Positions 1 to 7,464 of a stretch of 23,274 nucleotides of DNA are shown piece after piece (the first letter of the stretch is position 1; every line of letters begins with the position of its first letter). The translations under genes and the position numbers were made by a program. Under the pieces are notes generated by a model. The model saw nothing but the letters and a program-made list of their open reading frames with translations. It was not told where the DNA came from and did not search any database. The DNA is taken from positions 1 to 23,274 of IMG/VR virus record IMGVR_UViG_3300002483_000079, one strand, 5' to 3'. This stretch comes from a virus.

Positions 1-10
1 GAAAAGCTTT

Positions 11-850
11 TTGGCGGAATCAGAGTCAAAAAGCAACCCCGAAAGTTTATCAGAGATTGATATAGCGGGCGCCATTGGTGCTGCTACTAAAAAATTGGCA
101 GGCATGGGCGCGCGCCCCAAAGACCGCAGCATGGGCGGCAGAACTTCAATGAAGGGCACATTAGCGACTCCAGAAGAAATGCCTCCACAACAAACAGCAC
201 TCGTAGTTCGCACTGTTGGGGAGATAGAGAAAGCATCTTCACCAAATGAAGTGGCTAATATACTTAAGAGTGACTTGTTTACAGCTCTACATAATAGTAA
301 CCCGGATACATATGATTTGGTTCTGAACTCAATTTCAAAAGAGCAATCTGATCTTATTTCGCAAGCTTTACTTGGTGCTATGCTTACTGAAAATCAGGCC
401 GCCTTCAGAGACATGCTCGATGCCTTAAAAATAAAATTTTCCAGGGTTGAACCACTTATTAATAGAATCACAGGCTACCTCCGTGGCGATTCTCGCAAAC
501 AACTGCTTAGTTTAGATGTGATGGCATTAAGAGAAGAAGAAGATTCTTTTGCTGCGAACCTTACAAGAAGGTTGTCACAAATGTTTCAGATGCTTCGCCT
601 ACAATATCAAAAGTATATACTTGGACAAACACTAATTAAATTTTGGGAAATAGTCATAAAAAACAATACTTATGAGGTAAGTGGGGACGCCATGACCGGT
701 CTACAAACTATAGCAAAGATCCAAACAGATTGGATTAAAAACAACATTGACCTCGAAGAAGTTGATGCTTCAAGAAACAAAAACCGCTCTAATATTAAAA
801 AAGCAGCCAACAAGCCTGAAGTCAGAGCTTTGCTGAGCACACAGTCTTAA
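11..850 (+). CDS. Unrecognised phage protein, possibly 5'-truncated by the window edge
   Basis: I do not recognise this protein. The shown start is a TTG at position 11 (279 residues), but the frame is open back to the first base of the window and no clear ribosome binding site is visible, so the true start may lie outside. The first ~60 residues are low-complexity and Ser/Gly/Pro-rich. From about residue 65 onward it is predicted mostly helical, with a basic, Asn/Lys-rich tail. No signal peptide or membrane segment is visible. It stands at the head of the same-strand run leading to bS21 and the virion genes, 20 nt before the next gene, so a head- or virion-associated role is plausible by context only. 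Confidence 0.75.
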   Translation: MAESESKSNPESLSEIDIAGAIGAATKKLAGMGARPKDRSMGGRTSMKGTLATPEEMPPQQTALVVRTVGEIEKASSPNEVANILKSDLFTALHNSNPDTYDLVLNSISKEQSDLISQALLGAMLTENQAAFRDMLDALKIKFSRVEPLINRITGYLRGDSRKQLLSLDVMALREEEDSFAANLTRRLSQMFQMLRLQYQKYILGQTLIKFWEIVIKNNTYEVSGDAMTGLQTIAKIQTDWIKNNIDLEEVDASRNKNRSNIKKAANKPEVRALLSTQS

Positions 851-870
851 AATAAAAAATAGGTAAACTA

Positions 871-1281
871 ATGAAAAAGAATGATTTAAAAAAATTAATT
901 AAACCCATAGTCAAAGAGTGTATCAACGAAGTGCTTATAGAAGAAGGGTTGTTATCAAATATTGTGTCGGAAGTGGCAATTGGAATGCAAGGAAACCAAA
1001 TTGTTGAGAACAAGCCTATCGCAGCCAAAGAAGAGATCCGACACCAAAAGATTAAAAACAAAGAAACGAAGCTAAAGCTCGAACAACACAGAAAAAAGAT
1101 GATGGAAGCTGTCGGAACCGACGCATACAACGGAGTTAACTTATTTGAAGGGACAACGCCAGCACCGGCCCAAAAAGAAGCCGCCGGTGGCTCTGTTGAC
1201 CTTGGAAGCCCAACAGACGCCGGCGTAGACATAAGTTCACTAATGGGTGGCGCATCACAAATCTGGAAGGCAATGAAATGA
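871..1281 (+). CDS. Small hypothetical protein with amphipathic N-terminal helix
   Basis: A 136-residue protein I cannot assign. The N-terminal ~30 residues (Lys-rich, then LIKPIVKECINEVLIEEG) look like an amphipathic helix of a kind often seen at the start of phage virion or scaffold-associated proteins. A charged, coiled-coil-like stretch follows at about residues 50-85. The C-terminal third is Gly/Ala/Ser/Pro-rich and probably flexible. The ribosome binding site is weak (AGGTAA, 7 nt before the ATG). Its stop codon overlaps the next start in an ATGA arrangement, so translation of the downstream bS21 gene is probably coupled to it. Function unknown. Confidence 0.8.
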   Translation: MKKNDLKKLIKPIVKECINEVLIEEGLLSNIVSEVAIGMQGNQIVENKPIAAKEEIRHQKIKNKETKLKLEQHRKKMMEAVGTDAYNGVNLFEGTTPAPAQKEAAGGSVDLGSPTDAGVDISSLMGGASQIWKAMK

Positions 1282-1523
1282 AAAAACAATGCAACTTTAA
1301 GGTAACTTCAAAAGAGTGCCGCGGCAATGTAGAAAGAATGATACGCAGGTTTATTAAGAAAACAAAAAAAGAAAGAATTTTAGATGAAATTCGTGATCGT
1401 CGTTTTCATGAAAAGCCTTCGGTTAAGAAAAGAAAAAAGAGTGAAAAAGCCAGAAGATTGCGAGCCCGCCAAGAGCAAAAACGCCTTAGAGCCAAAGAAA
1501 GGCGCAATAGAAGAAACAACTGA
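1278..1523 (+). CDS. rpsU: Phage-encoded ribosomal protein bS21
   Basis: An 81-residue, extremely basic protein matching the bS21 family. Residues 17-60 carry the family pattern: an Arg-Arg-Phe helix (RRFIKK, 23-28), a second helix with ILDEIRDRRF (34-43), the hallmark EKPS (45-48), then an Arg/Lys-rich tail of the kind seen in cellular bS21. Cellular bS21 is about 70 residues, so this is full length with a slightly longer tail. bS21 sits on the small subunit near the 3' end of 16S rRNA and takes part in initiation on Shine-Dalgarno messages. It is one of the ribosomal proteins most often found in environmental phages. The start overlaps the upstream stop (ATGA), with a GGAAGG site 7 nt before it. 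A swap into host ribosomes to favour late phage mRNA is inference. Confidence 0.9.
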   Translation: MKKQCNFKVTSKECRGNVERMIRRFIKKTKKERILDEIRDRRFHEKPSVKKRKKSEKARRLRARQEQKRLRAKERRNRRNN

Positions 1524-1531
1524 CTATTTAT
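1524..1531 (+). promoter_or_regulatory. Candidate late-promoter box CTATTTAT
   Basis: CTATTTAT preceded by A and followed by ATTG, 30 nt before the start at 1562. It is one of ten such boxes, one in each long intergenic gap of this window. The promoter role is inferred from recurrence and position; it is not the T4 late box TATAAATA in the sense orientation. Confidence 0.45.
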
Positions 1532-1561
1532 ATTGTAAATTAAGAATTAAGGAGTCTTACA

Positions 1562-1975
1562 ATGCCAACTTATAAGAATTTAAATCCTGGCCTAAATCAC
1601 ACCCCTGCATACCAAGCTAGTGGTCGCCCATATGCAACTGGCAGCTTAGTGGTGGACACACCAAAAGAAGTGGAGTTTCCATATGTAACTCGCTGGGTAT
1701 ATGTTATCAACCATGGAACAGGATCTGTTAAGGTAGGTTTTTCGCAGAACGGTGTACTAGGCACCGGCGGTAGCGCTAATTATTTCCAACTTAATGGAAC
1801 ACAAAGCGGAGCCAATGACGCACAATCTATTAGACTAGAATTGAAGGTGTCAGAAATACACTTACACGGGAACAGCAATAATGTTGATGTGGTAGCAGGC
1901 CTGACATCAATCCCAGCAGTTAGAACATCAGGAAGCGCTGGAACCAGTTGGAGTGGTTCAGCAGGAGTTGGTTAA
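1562..1975 (+). CDS. Small virion-like protein, possible appendage subunit
   Basis: A 137-residue protein with a good AAGGAG site 8 nt upstream of ATG. It is rich in Gly, Ser, Thr, Asn and Val, with alternating hydrophobic residues suggesting a beta-sandwich (strands around residues 50-60, 90-110). It ends in a Gly/Ser/Ala low-complexity tail. There is no signal peptide or membrane segment. It immediately precedes a run of fibre-like proteins (2 nt to the next gene), so a role as an appendage or decoration subunit is the best guess. I do not recognise a named family. Confidence 0.75.
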   Translation: MPTYKNLNPGLNHTPAYQASGRPYATGSLVVDTPKEVEFPYVTRWVYVINHGTGSVKVGFSQNGVLGTGGSANYFQLNGTQSGANDAQSIRLELKVSEIHLHGNSNNVDVVAGLTSIPAVRTSGSAGTSWSGSAGVG

Positions 1976-1977
1976 AG

Positions 1978-2637
1978 ATGGCATTTGGATGGGCCTATGT
2001 AGACTGTAGCGACAGTGCTGGTAGTGGAGGTTCTACCGGCCCTAGTGGATCGCTGCAGTTCATGACTGGATCTGGACTCGGCATTTCGACGGGTTCAGTA
2101 AACTTAACATTTCAGAATAACCAGATTCTACAATTAACAGGCACATTACAAGTTAATGGTGTAATCAGTGCTAGTCAGTATCATATTGATGATGTTTCTG
2201 TTATTCATGCTAGTGGCTCAACATATTTTGGAAACACAAATGATGATGTGCATGCCCGCACTGGTAGCCTGACTGTGGCAAATGCTGCCAATGAAGTAAG
2301 TCTAAATGTTAACACTTCAGGCCGCACAGATTTAAGACAACTAACAGTTGAATATACCGCTGTAACAAGCTCTCCATATACCGCTAGTCATCCAGCGTAC
2401 ATTCTTGGTGTACAGGCCACAGGACAAGTAAACATTCAGCTTCCTAGTCCGGTCGGAGTAGCTCTGTCTGGCAACATTATAATGATAAAAGATGAACTAG
2501 TTGCTAGTCGTGGCGGAGACAACATCACACTGAATACCGCCGCAGGCCTTATAGATGGTGGTTCGACTTATGTTCTGACAGGCTCCATGCCAGCAATTAG
2601 TTTATATTCAAATGGTGCCAACTGGTTTGTCTTCTAA
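1978..2637 (+). CDS. Fibre-like virion protein, first member of a four-gene array
   Basis: A 219-residue protein. I choose the ATG at 1978, 2 nt after the previous stop, because an AGGAG site lies 10-15 nt upstream and the next two array members also begin Met-Ala. The longer frame from 1948 would overlap the preceding gene. The N-terminal ~25 residues are Gly/Ser-rich. The module GSVNLTFQNNQ (around 46) reappears in the next protein as SSNLTFQNN. The C-terminal ~85 residues (ILGVQATGQVNIQLPSP to ISLYSNGANWFVF) resemble the C-terminal domain of the next two proteins and end in an aromatic residue. This is typical of trimeric phage fibre or appendage proteins; whether it belongs to tail or head cannot be told. 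Confidence 0.75.
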   Translation: MAFGWAYVDCSDSAGSGGSTGPSGSLQFMTGSGLGISTGSVNLTFQNNQILQLTGTLQVNGVISASQYHIDDVSVIHASGSTYFGNTNDDVHARTGSLTVANAANEVSLNVNTSGRTDLRQLTVEYTAVTSSPYTASHPAYILGVQATGQVNIQLPSPVGVALSGNIIMIKDELVASRGGDNITLNTAAGLIDGGSTYVLTGSMPAISLYSNGANWFVF

Positions 2638-2657
2638 TTAATAAAGGAGGCACATAG

Positions 2658-3395
2658 ATGGCTTATAATGCTATATCAGGTACATTAATTGCAGCGCAAA
2701 ACTATTTGCCTGCTAGTGGCTCATTGGTGGCCAATGTCTTGTCAGGTAATTTGAGCACCTCTGATGGTGCTAGTGTCGTTAATGTGCCAAGAGTTGCAAA
2801 CCCTGTTGCTAATGGTTTGGTCATTGACACCGGAGGAGATGCCAACACGCTTCGTTGCGATGCTGATATCACCTTTGATGGTGGGACACTAAATGTTGTT
2901 GGCGATATTACCGCTAGTGTTGGTATCTCTGCATCAATTTTTGTTGGAGATGGAAGTCAACTTACAAACATTAATTTTGATAATATCACGGCCGCAGGAC
3001 CAGCCTTTTCTGTTCAGCTTCATGACGGCGCAGATGGAGATATTACAGGTTCATCGAACCTTACATTCCAAAACAACATATTGGCCATCGACGGAGGACT
3101 AAGATTATCGAGAAGATTTTCAAACACCTCCATAACTGCATCTATAAGTGATTACTATATTGGTCTTAATAGTGCGAATGGCCCTCTTTCAGTTACACTA
3201 CCACCGGCTGGCCTAATGAGTGACGGTCAAGCCTATGTCTTAAAAGACGAAGGTGGCGTTGCTAATACAAATAATATCACAATTCAAGCCTCCGGATCGC
3301 AAACAATCGACGGCAAAAATTCGATAGTTTTGGAGTCACCTTATGCATCTGTCCAACTTTATTGCAACGGCGCAGACAAATACTATATTTACTGA
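2658..3395 (+). CDS. Fibre-like virion protein, second member of the array
   Basis: A 245-residue protein with a strong AAAGGAGG site. It starts MAYNAISG, like the fourth member's MAYNVLKG. It contains the fibre-type motif GDGSQLTNI (around residues 97-105) and SSNLTFQNN (around 132-140). It ends in the array's C-terminal domain: a strand rich in Pro and Leu (SVTLPPAG), then VLKDEGG, then the hallmark SQTIDGKNSIVLESP, closing with ADKYYIY. The SQTIDG..IVLESP block is nearly identical in the third member. No receptor-binding domain or intramolecular chaperone is visible. Likely a virion appendage subunit; exact location unknown. Confidence 0.75.
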   Translation: MAYNAISGTLIAAQNYLPASGSLVANVLSGNLSTSDGASVVNVPRVANPVANGLVIDTGGDANTLRCDADITFDGGTLNVVGDITASVGISASIFVGDGSQLTNINFDNITAAGPAFSVQLHDGADGDITGSSNLTFQNNILAIDGGLRLSRRFSNTSITASISDYYIGLNSANGPLSVTLPPAGLMSDGQAYVLKDEGGVANTNNITIQASGSQTIDGKNSIVLESPYASVQLYCNGADKYYIY

Positions 3396-3416
3396 AATTT
3401 TTACTGGTTTAATGAT

Positions 3417-3424
3417 CTAATTAT
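3417..3424 (+). promoter_or_regulatory. Candidate late-promoter box CTAATTAT
   Basis: A variant of the recurring CTAWWTAW box, 96 nt before the start at 3521. If it is a promoter, the transcript leader would contain the two hairpins that follow. Confidence 0.35.
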
Positions 3425-3431
3425 AAGCGAC

Positions 3432-3486
3432 CCCTTAGTCATTCTAAGGGTAAAATTTGGATAGGTTTATCTTATTCAAATAAACC
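3432..3486 (+). promoter_or_regulatory. Two tandem hairpins in the leader of the 3521 gene
   Basis: CCCTTAG (3432-3438) pairs perfectly with CTAAGGG (3444-3450) around a 5-nt loop. Then GGTTTAT (3464-3470) pairs with ATAAACC (3480-3486) around a 9-nt loop. Neither is followed by a T-run, so they are not standard terminators. They sit in the leader of a gene with highly biased codons, so an mRNA-stabilising or processing role is possible (inference). Confidence 0.5.
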
Positions 3487-3520
3487 ATATATTAAAACTA
3501 TAAATGGAGGGTTTTTAAAA

Positions 3521-4825
3521 ATGGCTTACAAATTTCAAAACGAACTCGCAATTATGTCGGGTGCATTGGATCAAGAAGGTAACATAACCGTCTTCGATCA
3601 AGCCGGTGCTGCAGCAGTTGCACTTGGTGATGATGGCGAGATTTCTGGTTCTTCTGACCTTAAAATTGGCGGTACAGTTCAGTTTGACGGTGTTGCTACC
3701 GCAGCCGTAACTGCAACTGACGGTATCTTTTTCAAAGATTCTGACGGCCTCATGAAAGTCGACGCTGCAGGCGATCTTCGCGACTTATACTTCAGTGCTG
3801 TTTCTGGTGATGCTACTATCGCTGCTGGTGGTGCTCTCACCATCGCTGCTGACGCTGTTGAAAGCGGAATGCTTAACGACAATGTTATCTCGGGTCAAAC
3901 TGAGTTAGCTCAAGGTTCTCTTGACGCTGCTGACGAGTTCTTAATCTCTGATGGTGGAACTATCAAGCGCTACGGTGTTGATAGCTTGGCTAAGGATTCT
4001 CTTGCTTTAACTACTGAAGCAGCCGCTGATGTGTCTGCTGATTACATCGTCTTCCTTGACGGTGGCGCAACTGGCGAAACTAAGAAAGAGTCATATGCTG
4101 ACTTAGTCGCTAGCTCCGCTGGGCTTGGTCTTGCTTCAGCAGCTGGTCAATATTCTCTTGACTTCAGCGAATTAACTGACGAAGTAATTGCTTCTGGTGA
4201 CAGAATTGCTTTCCGTGATGCTGGTGATGATGGTATGCATGCTGACACTGTTGATGATCTTGCTGCTCTTTTCGCTGGTGCTGGTCTCGCTGCTTCCTCG
4301 GCTGTCATCGGCGTTGCTAACGCAACTAACGGTGGTTTAGCAATTAACGCTAACGACATGCAAGTTGACCTCAACGATCTTTCCGCTGCATCTGTCAGTG
4401 TTGCTAACGATAGCATTGCTATCATCGACTCTGATGATTCCAACGCTTCTCGTAAGGAAAGCATTGCTGACCTTGTTGCTGCCATGGCAGGAACAGGCCT
4501 TACGGCTCTCAACGGCCAACTTAGTGTGACTGATGGTGGCGCTGTTAACGCAATTGGCGATGCCGATGCTACTCTCACTGAGTCGTTCAACTACGCTAGT
4601 GCTACAATTACTGATAACCGCACCTGGACGCTTCCAGCTTCCTCAAACTTTGCGGTTGGTGACACGCTTCATGTCAAGTTGGCAAATGTCGATCCTGGCA
4701 AAAAAGTCACAATTGCAAGAGCTGGTTCTCAAACTATCGATGGTCTTACCGCGATTGTTCTTGAGTCGCCAAACGCTGCTGTTTCACTTAAGTATGTTGC
4801 TGCTAACCTCTTCAAGATTTTCTAA
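3521..4825 (+). CDS. Probable abundant fibre-like virion protein with internal repeats
   Basis: A 434-residue acidic, Ala/Asp/Gly-rich protein with a GGAGGG site. The middle carries degenerate repeats beginning near residues 138, 174, 227 and 297. The pattern is D-x-I-x-F/I-x-D, about 10 residues, then S-x-x-D-L-x-A, and in most copies AGxGL. Related modules are common in large marine phage structural proteins. The C-terminal ~75 residues match the array domain, with SQTIDGLTAIVLESP near residues 401-415 and a final Phe. Codon choice (GCT, GGT, CTT, AAC, ATC, TTC) is much closer to the capsid gene than to its neighbours, suggesting high expression. It has its own structured leader and a strong terminator behind it. 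Particle location unknown. Confidence 0.8.
   Translation: MAYKFQNELAIMSGALDQEGNITVFDQAGAAAVALGDDGEISGSSDLKIGGTVQFDGVATAAVTATDGIFFKDSDGLMKVDAAGDLRDLYFSAVSGDATIAAGGALTIAADAVESGMLNDNVISGQTELAQGSLDAADEFLISDGGTIKRYGVDSLAKDSLALTTEAAADVSADYIVFLDGGATGETKKESYADLVASSAGLGLASAAGQYSLDFSELTDEVIASGDRIAFRDAGDDGMHADTVDDLAALFAGAGLAASSAVIGVANATNGGLAINANDMQVDLNDLSAASVSVANDSIAIIDSDDSNASRKESIADLVAAMAGTGLTALNGQLSVTDGGAVNAIGDADATLTESFNYASATITDNRTWTLPASSNFAVGDTLHVKLANVDPGKKVTIARAGSQTIDGLTAIVLESPNAAVSLKYVAANLFKIF
3932..4531 (+). repeat. Degenerate protein repeat units inside the 3521-4825 gene
   Basis: Four related units start at about 3932 (DEFLISDGG), 4040 (DYIVFLDGG), 4199 (DRIAFRDAG) and 4409 (DSIAIIDSD). Each is followed by a Ser..Asp-Leu block and most by an AGxGL block. 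Spacing is uneven (about 36, 53 and 70 residues), so these are diverged repeats rather than recent tandem copies. Confidence 0.6.
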
Positions 4826-4863
4826 TCAAAACTTTGTTTCGAGAAGAAAGATTCTTATTTCCT

Positions 4864-4894
4864 GGATGCCTCCCTTGTGGGGGCATCCTTTTTT
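4864..4894 (+). terminator. Rho-independent terminator after the 3521-4825 gene
   Basis: GGATGCC pairs with GGCATCC, extended inside by CCC/GGG with one unpaired T, around a TTGT loop, and is followed directly by six T. This closes the transcription unit of the probable abundant virion protein. Confidence 0.85.
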
Positions 4895-4918
4895 ATGTGC
4901 TTAATAAACAAAAATAAT

Positions 4919-4926
4919 CTATTTAT
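4919..4926 (+). promoter_or_regulatory. Candidate late-promoter box CTATTTAT
   Basis: CTATTTAT followed by GTTTG, just downstream of the terminator and 16 nt before the start at 4943. The short distance means the transcript, if it begins about 10 nt downstream, would carry a minimal leader including or just preceding the GAGAGG site. Confidence 0.4.
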
Positions 4927-4942
4927 GTTTGAGAGGAACAAA

Positions 4943-6097
4943 ATGGCTTATAATGTTTTAAAAGGAAATGTAGAAGGCTCCGTAGATCAGTATGCTGATC
5001 AAGAAATAAGCGGCGTGAAAGTATTTAAAAACACAATTAGTGCAAGTGTTTTTTATGACACAGATGCTCAAAGCCCGTGTGCCACTGAAAATAATGTGGC
5101 GATTAAGAAAATAACTGGAACTACTAAAAAAGGAATTGTCACTTATGAGGGTGACAAACTTGCTAGAGCACACTATAACCTTACTTTTGATGGAAAAACG
5201 CTTGTCACGGATAATGCTATTTTCAAACACATTTCTGGTAATGGTAACGGGCTAAAAAATGTTCCAGCAGAGAGTTTAATTGGAAAGATAAATGCTGACA
5301 GAGTTGATTGCGCCAACGAACTAGAATCTTATAACGGAACATTAAGAATAAGAAAGTCCAATGGGGTTACTGCAACCGAACATGGCCTTACACTAGATTT
5401 GTCTCCTAATGGCGCTTTATCCTTTAGAAATGGAAAAGTAACAATAGATCCCCAAAGTACACTAGGTGTCACCACCGGTGGGCAAAATATAAGCGACAAT
5501 GACACCATTTTAATGTTCGACAGTTCTCGTGGAGACTTAAGACACACAACATTCAAAAACCTGTACGATGGTTATATTAATATAAAAACACCACAAGCCG
5601 CAGGTTCAATAAATGCCGTGCAACTCAAGGGTAATAAAAGTTTTACAGCGAGCGATAGTCTTTCTTTTGATGTTGGTAACAATATATTAAATGTTAAAGG
5701 TAAATCTAAAGCTCTAAATGTTGAAGCCAGCAATTCATTGGTATCTAATGGCACGACCGAGATTAACGGTGCGCTTTATAAAACAATTAAGACAATTACT
5801 GACTCTGAATATCATATACAAGATACCGATAATACTGTTTTGTTGGATGTTAGCAACAATAATATTCTCGCCATATTGCCTCTCGCTAAAGAAAATTATG
5901 GAAGAGTCATAAATGTTAAAGTTATAGTCAACGAAAATCAAAAATACAACATTCGTAGTGCTAGGGCCGCGAAAATTAAAACAAACGGCGAACTTATTGA
6001 TTTTACTAAAGAAATCATGCTAAAATCAAACTACTCATCAAGAACATTCCACTCAGATGGTGTTAAATGGTGGGTTATAAATGCAAACGGCTCGTAA
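4943..6097 (+). CDS. Fibre-like virion protein, fourth member of the array
   Basis: A 384-residue protein. I choose the ATG at 4943, with a GAGAGG site, because the in-frame ATG at 4877 lies inside the terminator hairpin. It begins MAYNVLKG, like the second member. It carries the fibre-type motif GNGNGLKNVPAESLIG near residues 97-112 and a C-terminal domain with the same layout as its neighbours (ILAILPLA strand, then a strand block, ending near VKWWVINANGS), though this is the most diverged copy. It is more Lys/Asn-rich and AT-rich than the preceding gene and lacks its codon bias, so it is probably made in smaller amounts. Likely virion appendage; exact role unknown. Confidence 0.75.
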   Translation: MAYNVLKGNVEGSVDQYADQEISGVKVFKNTISASVFYDTDAQSPCATENNVAIKKITGTTKKGIVTYEGDKLARAHYNLTFDGKTLVTDNAIFKHISGNGNGLKNVPAESLIGKINADRVDCANELESYNGTLRIRKSNGVTATEHGLTLDLSPNGALSFRNGKVTIDPQSTLGVTTGGQNISDNDTILMFDSSRGDLRHTTFKNLYDGYINIKTPQAAGSINAVQLKGNKSFTASDSLSFDVGNNILNVKGKSKALNVEASNSLVSNGTTEINGALYKTIKTITDSEYHIQDTDNTVLLDVSNNNILAILPLAKENYGRVINVKVIVNENQKYNIRSARAAKIKTNGELIDFTKEIMLKSNYSSRTFHSDGVKWWVINANGS

Positions 6098-6122
6098 ATT
6101 ATTCCTTTTGCACCACAAAACA

Positions 6123-6130
6123 CTATTTAT
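6123..6130 (+). promoter_or_regulatory. Candidate late-promoter box CTATTTAT
   Basis: CACTATTTATTTTG, 32 nt before the scaffold start. The same CACTATTTAT decamer recurs at 10091-10100. It would drive scaffold and capsid genes together, since the 30-nt gap between those two genes lacks the box. Confidence 0.5.
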
Positions 6131-6162
6131 TTTGAACAATTCCCATTTTAGGAGATGAATTT

Positions 6163-7434
6163 ATGTCAAGCTTACTCAAGGAAGCGATTATCGATGCGAA
6201 AGCGCTTCGTGAATCAGCATTAAAAAGTGCTGAAACCACTATCATTGAAAAATATTCCGATGAAGTAAAACAAACCCTCGACCAATTATTAGAACAAGAT
6301 GAACTTGGTCTGGAAGGCGAAGCACCTACAAGCAGTGAAGAAGTTGCCAAGAATATTCCTTTAGCTGCCACTGATAATCTTTCTGAAGAAGAAGGCGAGA
6401 TGCCTGAGAACATGAACGAAGAGGGTGAAGAAGTTCCCGTAACTATTGATCTTGAAGCCTTGCAGGAAGCGGTTGCTGCCTTAGAGAACGAGCTTGAAGA
6501 AAACGAAGAAATAGAAATTACGGAAGAAGATTTAGCTGCTCTTACTGAAGATGATGACGAGGACCCGCAGGGCTCAGGAGAAATGGCCGGCGATTCTGGC
6601 AGCGCAGGTGAAGGAGAGGCTGCAGCAGCCCAAACCGCCGCGGCTGGAGAGCAAGATGAAAAAGCCATGAAGGGAATGGAAGAAGAAATTAACTTTGATG
6701 CTCTTGTCGATGCAATTATGGAAAAGATTTCTTTAGACGAAGATCGCGACGGCGATGGTGTTCCTGATGATAAAGACGACGATGATGGAGACCACACAAA
6801 CGATAATAACAGAAAAGAAAAATGCGATTATGTAGATTGCGAAGGTGAGACTACGAGCGAAGACATCGACACAGATTCCCTCGTAGACGCCATCATGGAA
6901 AAACTTACTGTAGATATGGGTGCTGACCTTGCCGGCTGGGCCGGAAGATCGTCTGAAGATCAAACTCATCAAATTGAAAAAGAATTAGCACATCGTCGAA
7001 GCACAGATGTGGAAGAAGAATTAGAAACTTTAAAGAAGGCTCAAGAAGAGTTAGTTTTTGAAAATAAACAACTAAACGAGCATCTTTCCCAACACAAGCA
7101 AGTACTCGAAGAGCTTAAAGAAAGTTTACATGATGTAAATCTTTCCAACGCTCGCTTGCTTTATACGAACCGTGTACTGAGAAATACCTCCCTGAATGAG
7201 CGGCAAAAACAAAAGATTGCCGAAGCGATTTCTAACGCTGGTTCTGTAACAGAAGCGAAGGTTATTTATGAGACCCTTCAAAGCACAGTGGAGACAAAGC
7301 CAAAGCGCAGTCCACAATCACTGAGCGAAGCTATCGGTAATAAGCGCTCTTCTGTTATTCGTGCTACCCGTCAGGAAAGCACACCCTCTGATCCTCTCCA
7401 AGAGAGGCTGAAGAGACTAGCTGGCATCAAATGA
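6163..7434 (+). CDS. gp22: Prohead core scaffold protein (T4 gp22-like)
   Basis: A 423-residue protein directly before the major capsid gene, in the position of the T4 scaffold gene. It is very acidic from about residue 45 to 215 and ends in a long helical or coiled-coil region (about 280-350). The C-terminus (residues ~380-423) is basic and ends LKRLAGIK. T4 gp22 is 269 residues, so this one is larger. Inside is a duplicated helix, FDALVDAIMEK (178-188) and TDSLVDAIMEK (237-247), separated by an Asp-rich DRDGDGVPDD stretch (194-203) resembling a thrombospondin type-3 calcium loop. Several (L/I)xE|(A/S) sites of the T4 prohead protease type are present, for example LKE7|A and LRE17|S. Start: TTAGGAGAT site, ATG. 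Role: assembles the prohead interior and is then degraded. Confidence 0.8.
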   Translation: MSSLLKEAIIDAKALRESALKSAETTIIEKYSDEVKQTLDQLLEQDELGLEGEAPTSSEEVAKNIPLAATDNLSEEEGEMPENMNEEGEEVPVTIDLEALQEAVAALENELEENEEIEITEEDLAALTEDDDEDPQGSGEMAGDSGSAGEGEAAAAQTAAAGEQDEKAMKGMEEEINFDALVDAIMEKISLDEDRDGDGVPDDKDDDDGDHTNDNNRKEKCDYVDCEGETTSEDIDTDSLVDAIMEKLTVDMGADLAGWAGRSSEDQTHQIEKELAHRRSTDVEEELETLKKAQEELVFENKQLNEHLSQHKQVLEELKESLHDVNLSNARLLYTNRVLRNTSLNERQKQKIAEAISNAGSVTEAKVIYETLQSTVETKPKRSPQSLSEAIGNKRSSVIRATRQESTPSDPLQERLKRLAGIK

Positions 7435-7464
7435 TGCAAATACAATTAACAGGAGGTATTAAAA

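Noticed and set aside
2634-2641. CTAATTAA before the gene at 2658, similar to the promoter box
   Set aside because: It spans the stop codon of the previous gene in a 20-nt gap and is the weakest variant, so chance is likely.
2208-2721. Repeated 13-mer TGCTAGTGGCTCA in two adjacent fibre-like genes
   Set aside because: It encodes the Ala-Ser-Gly-Ser turn common to these proteins, so coding similarity explains it.
4147-4590. Minus-strand open frames under the repeat-rich fibre-like gene
   Set aside because: Same cause: codon bias and internal repeats of the + strand gene. They have no start context and no neighbours on that strand.
4877-4942. Upstream ATG extending the fourth fibre-like protein by 22 residues
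   Set aside because: It lies in the terminator hairpin and lacks a ribosome site. The ATG at 4943 has GAGAGG and gives the array-typical MAYN start.
6123-6797. A 224-codon Ser-rich open frame on the minus strand under the scaffold gene
   Set aside because: The Ser-rich composition is what antisense reading of GAA/GAG/GCT/GAT-rich codons yields. The + strand gene explains the region.
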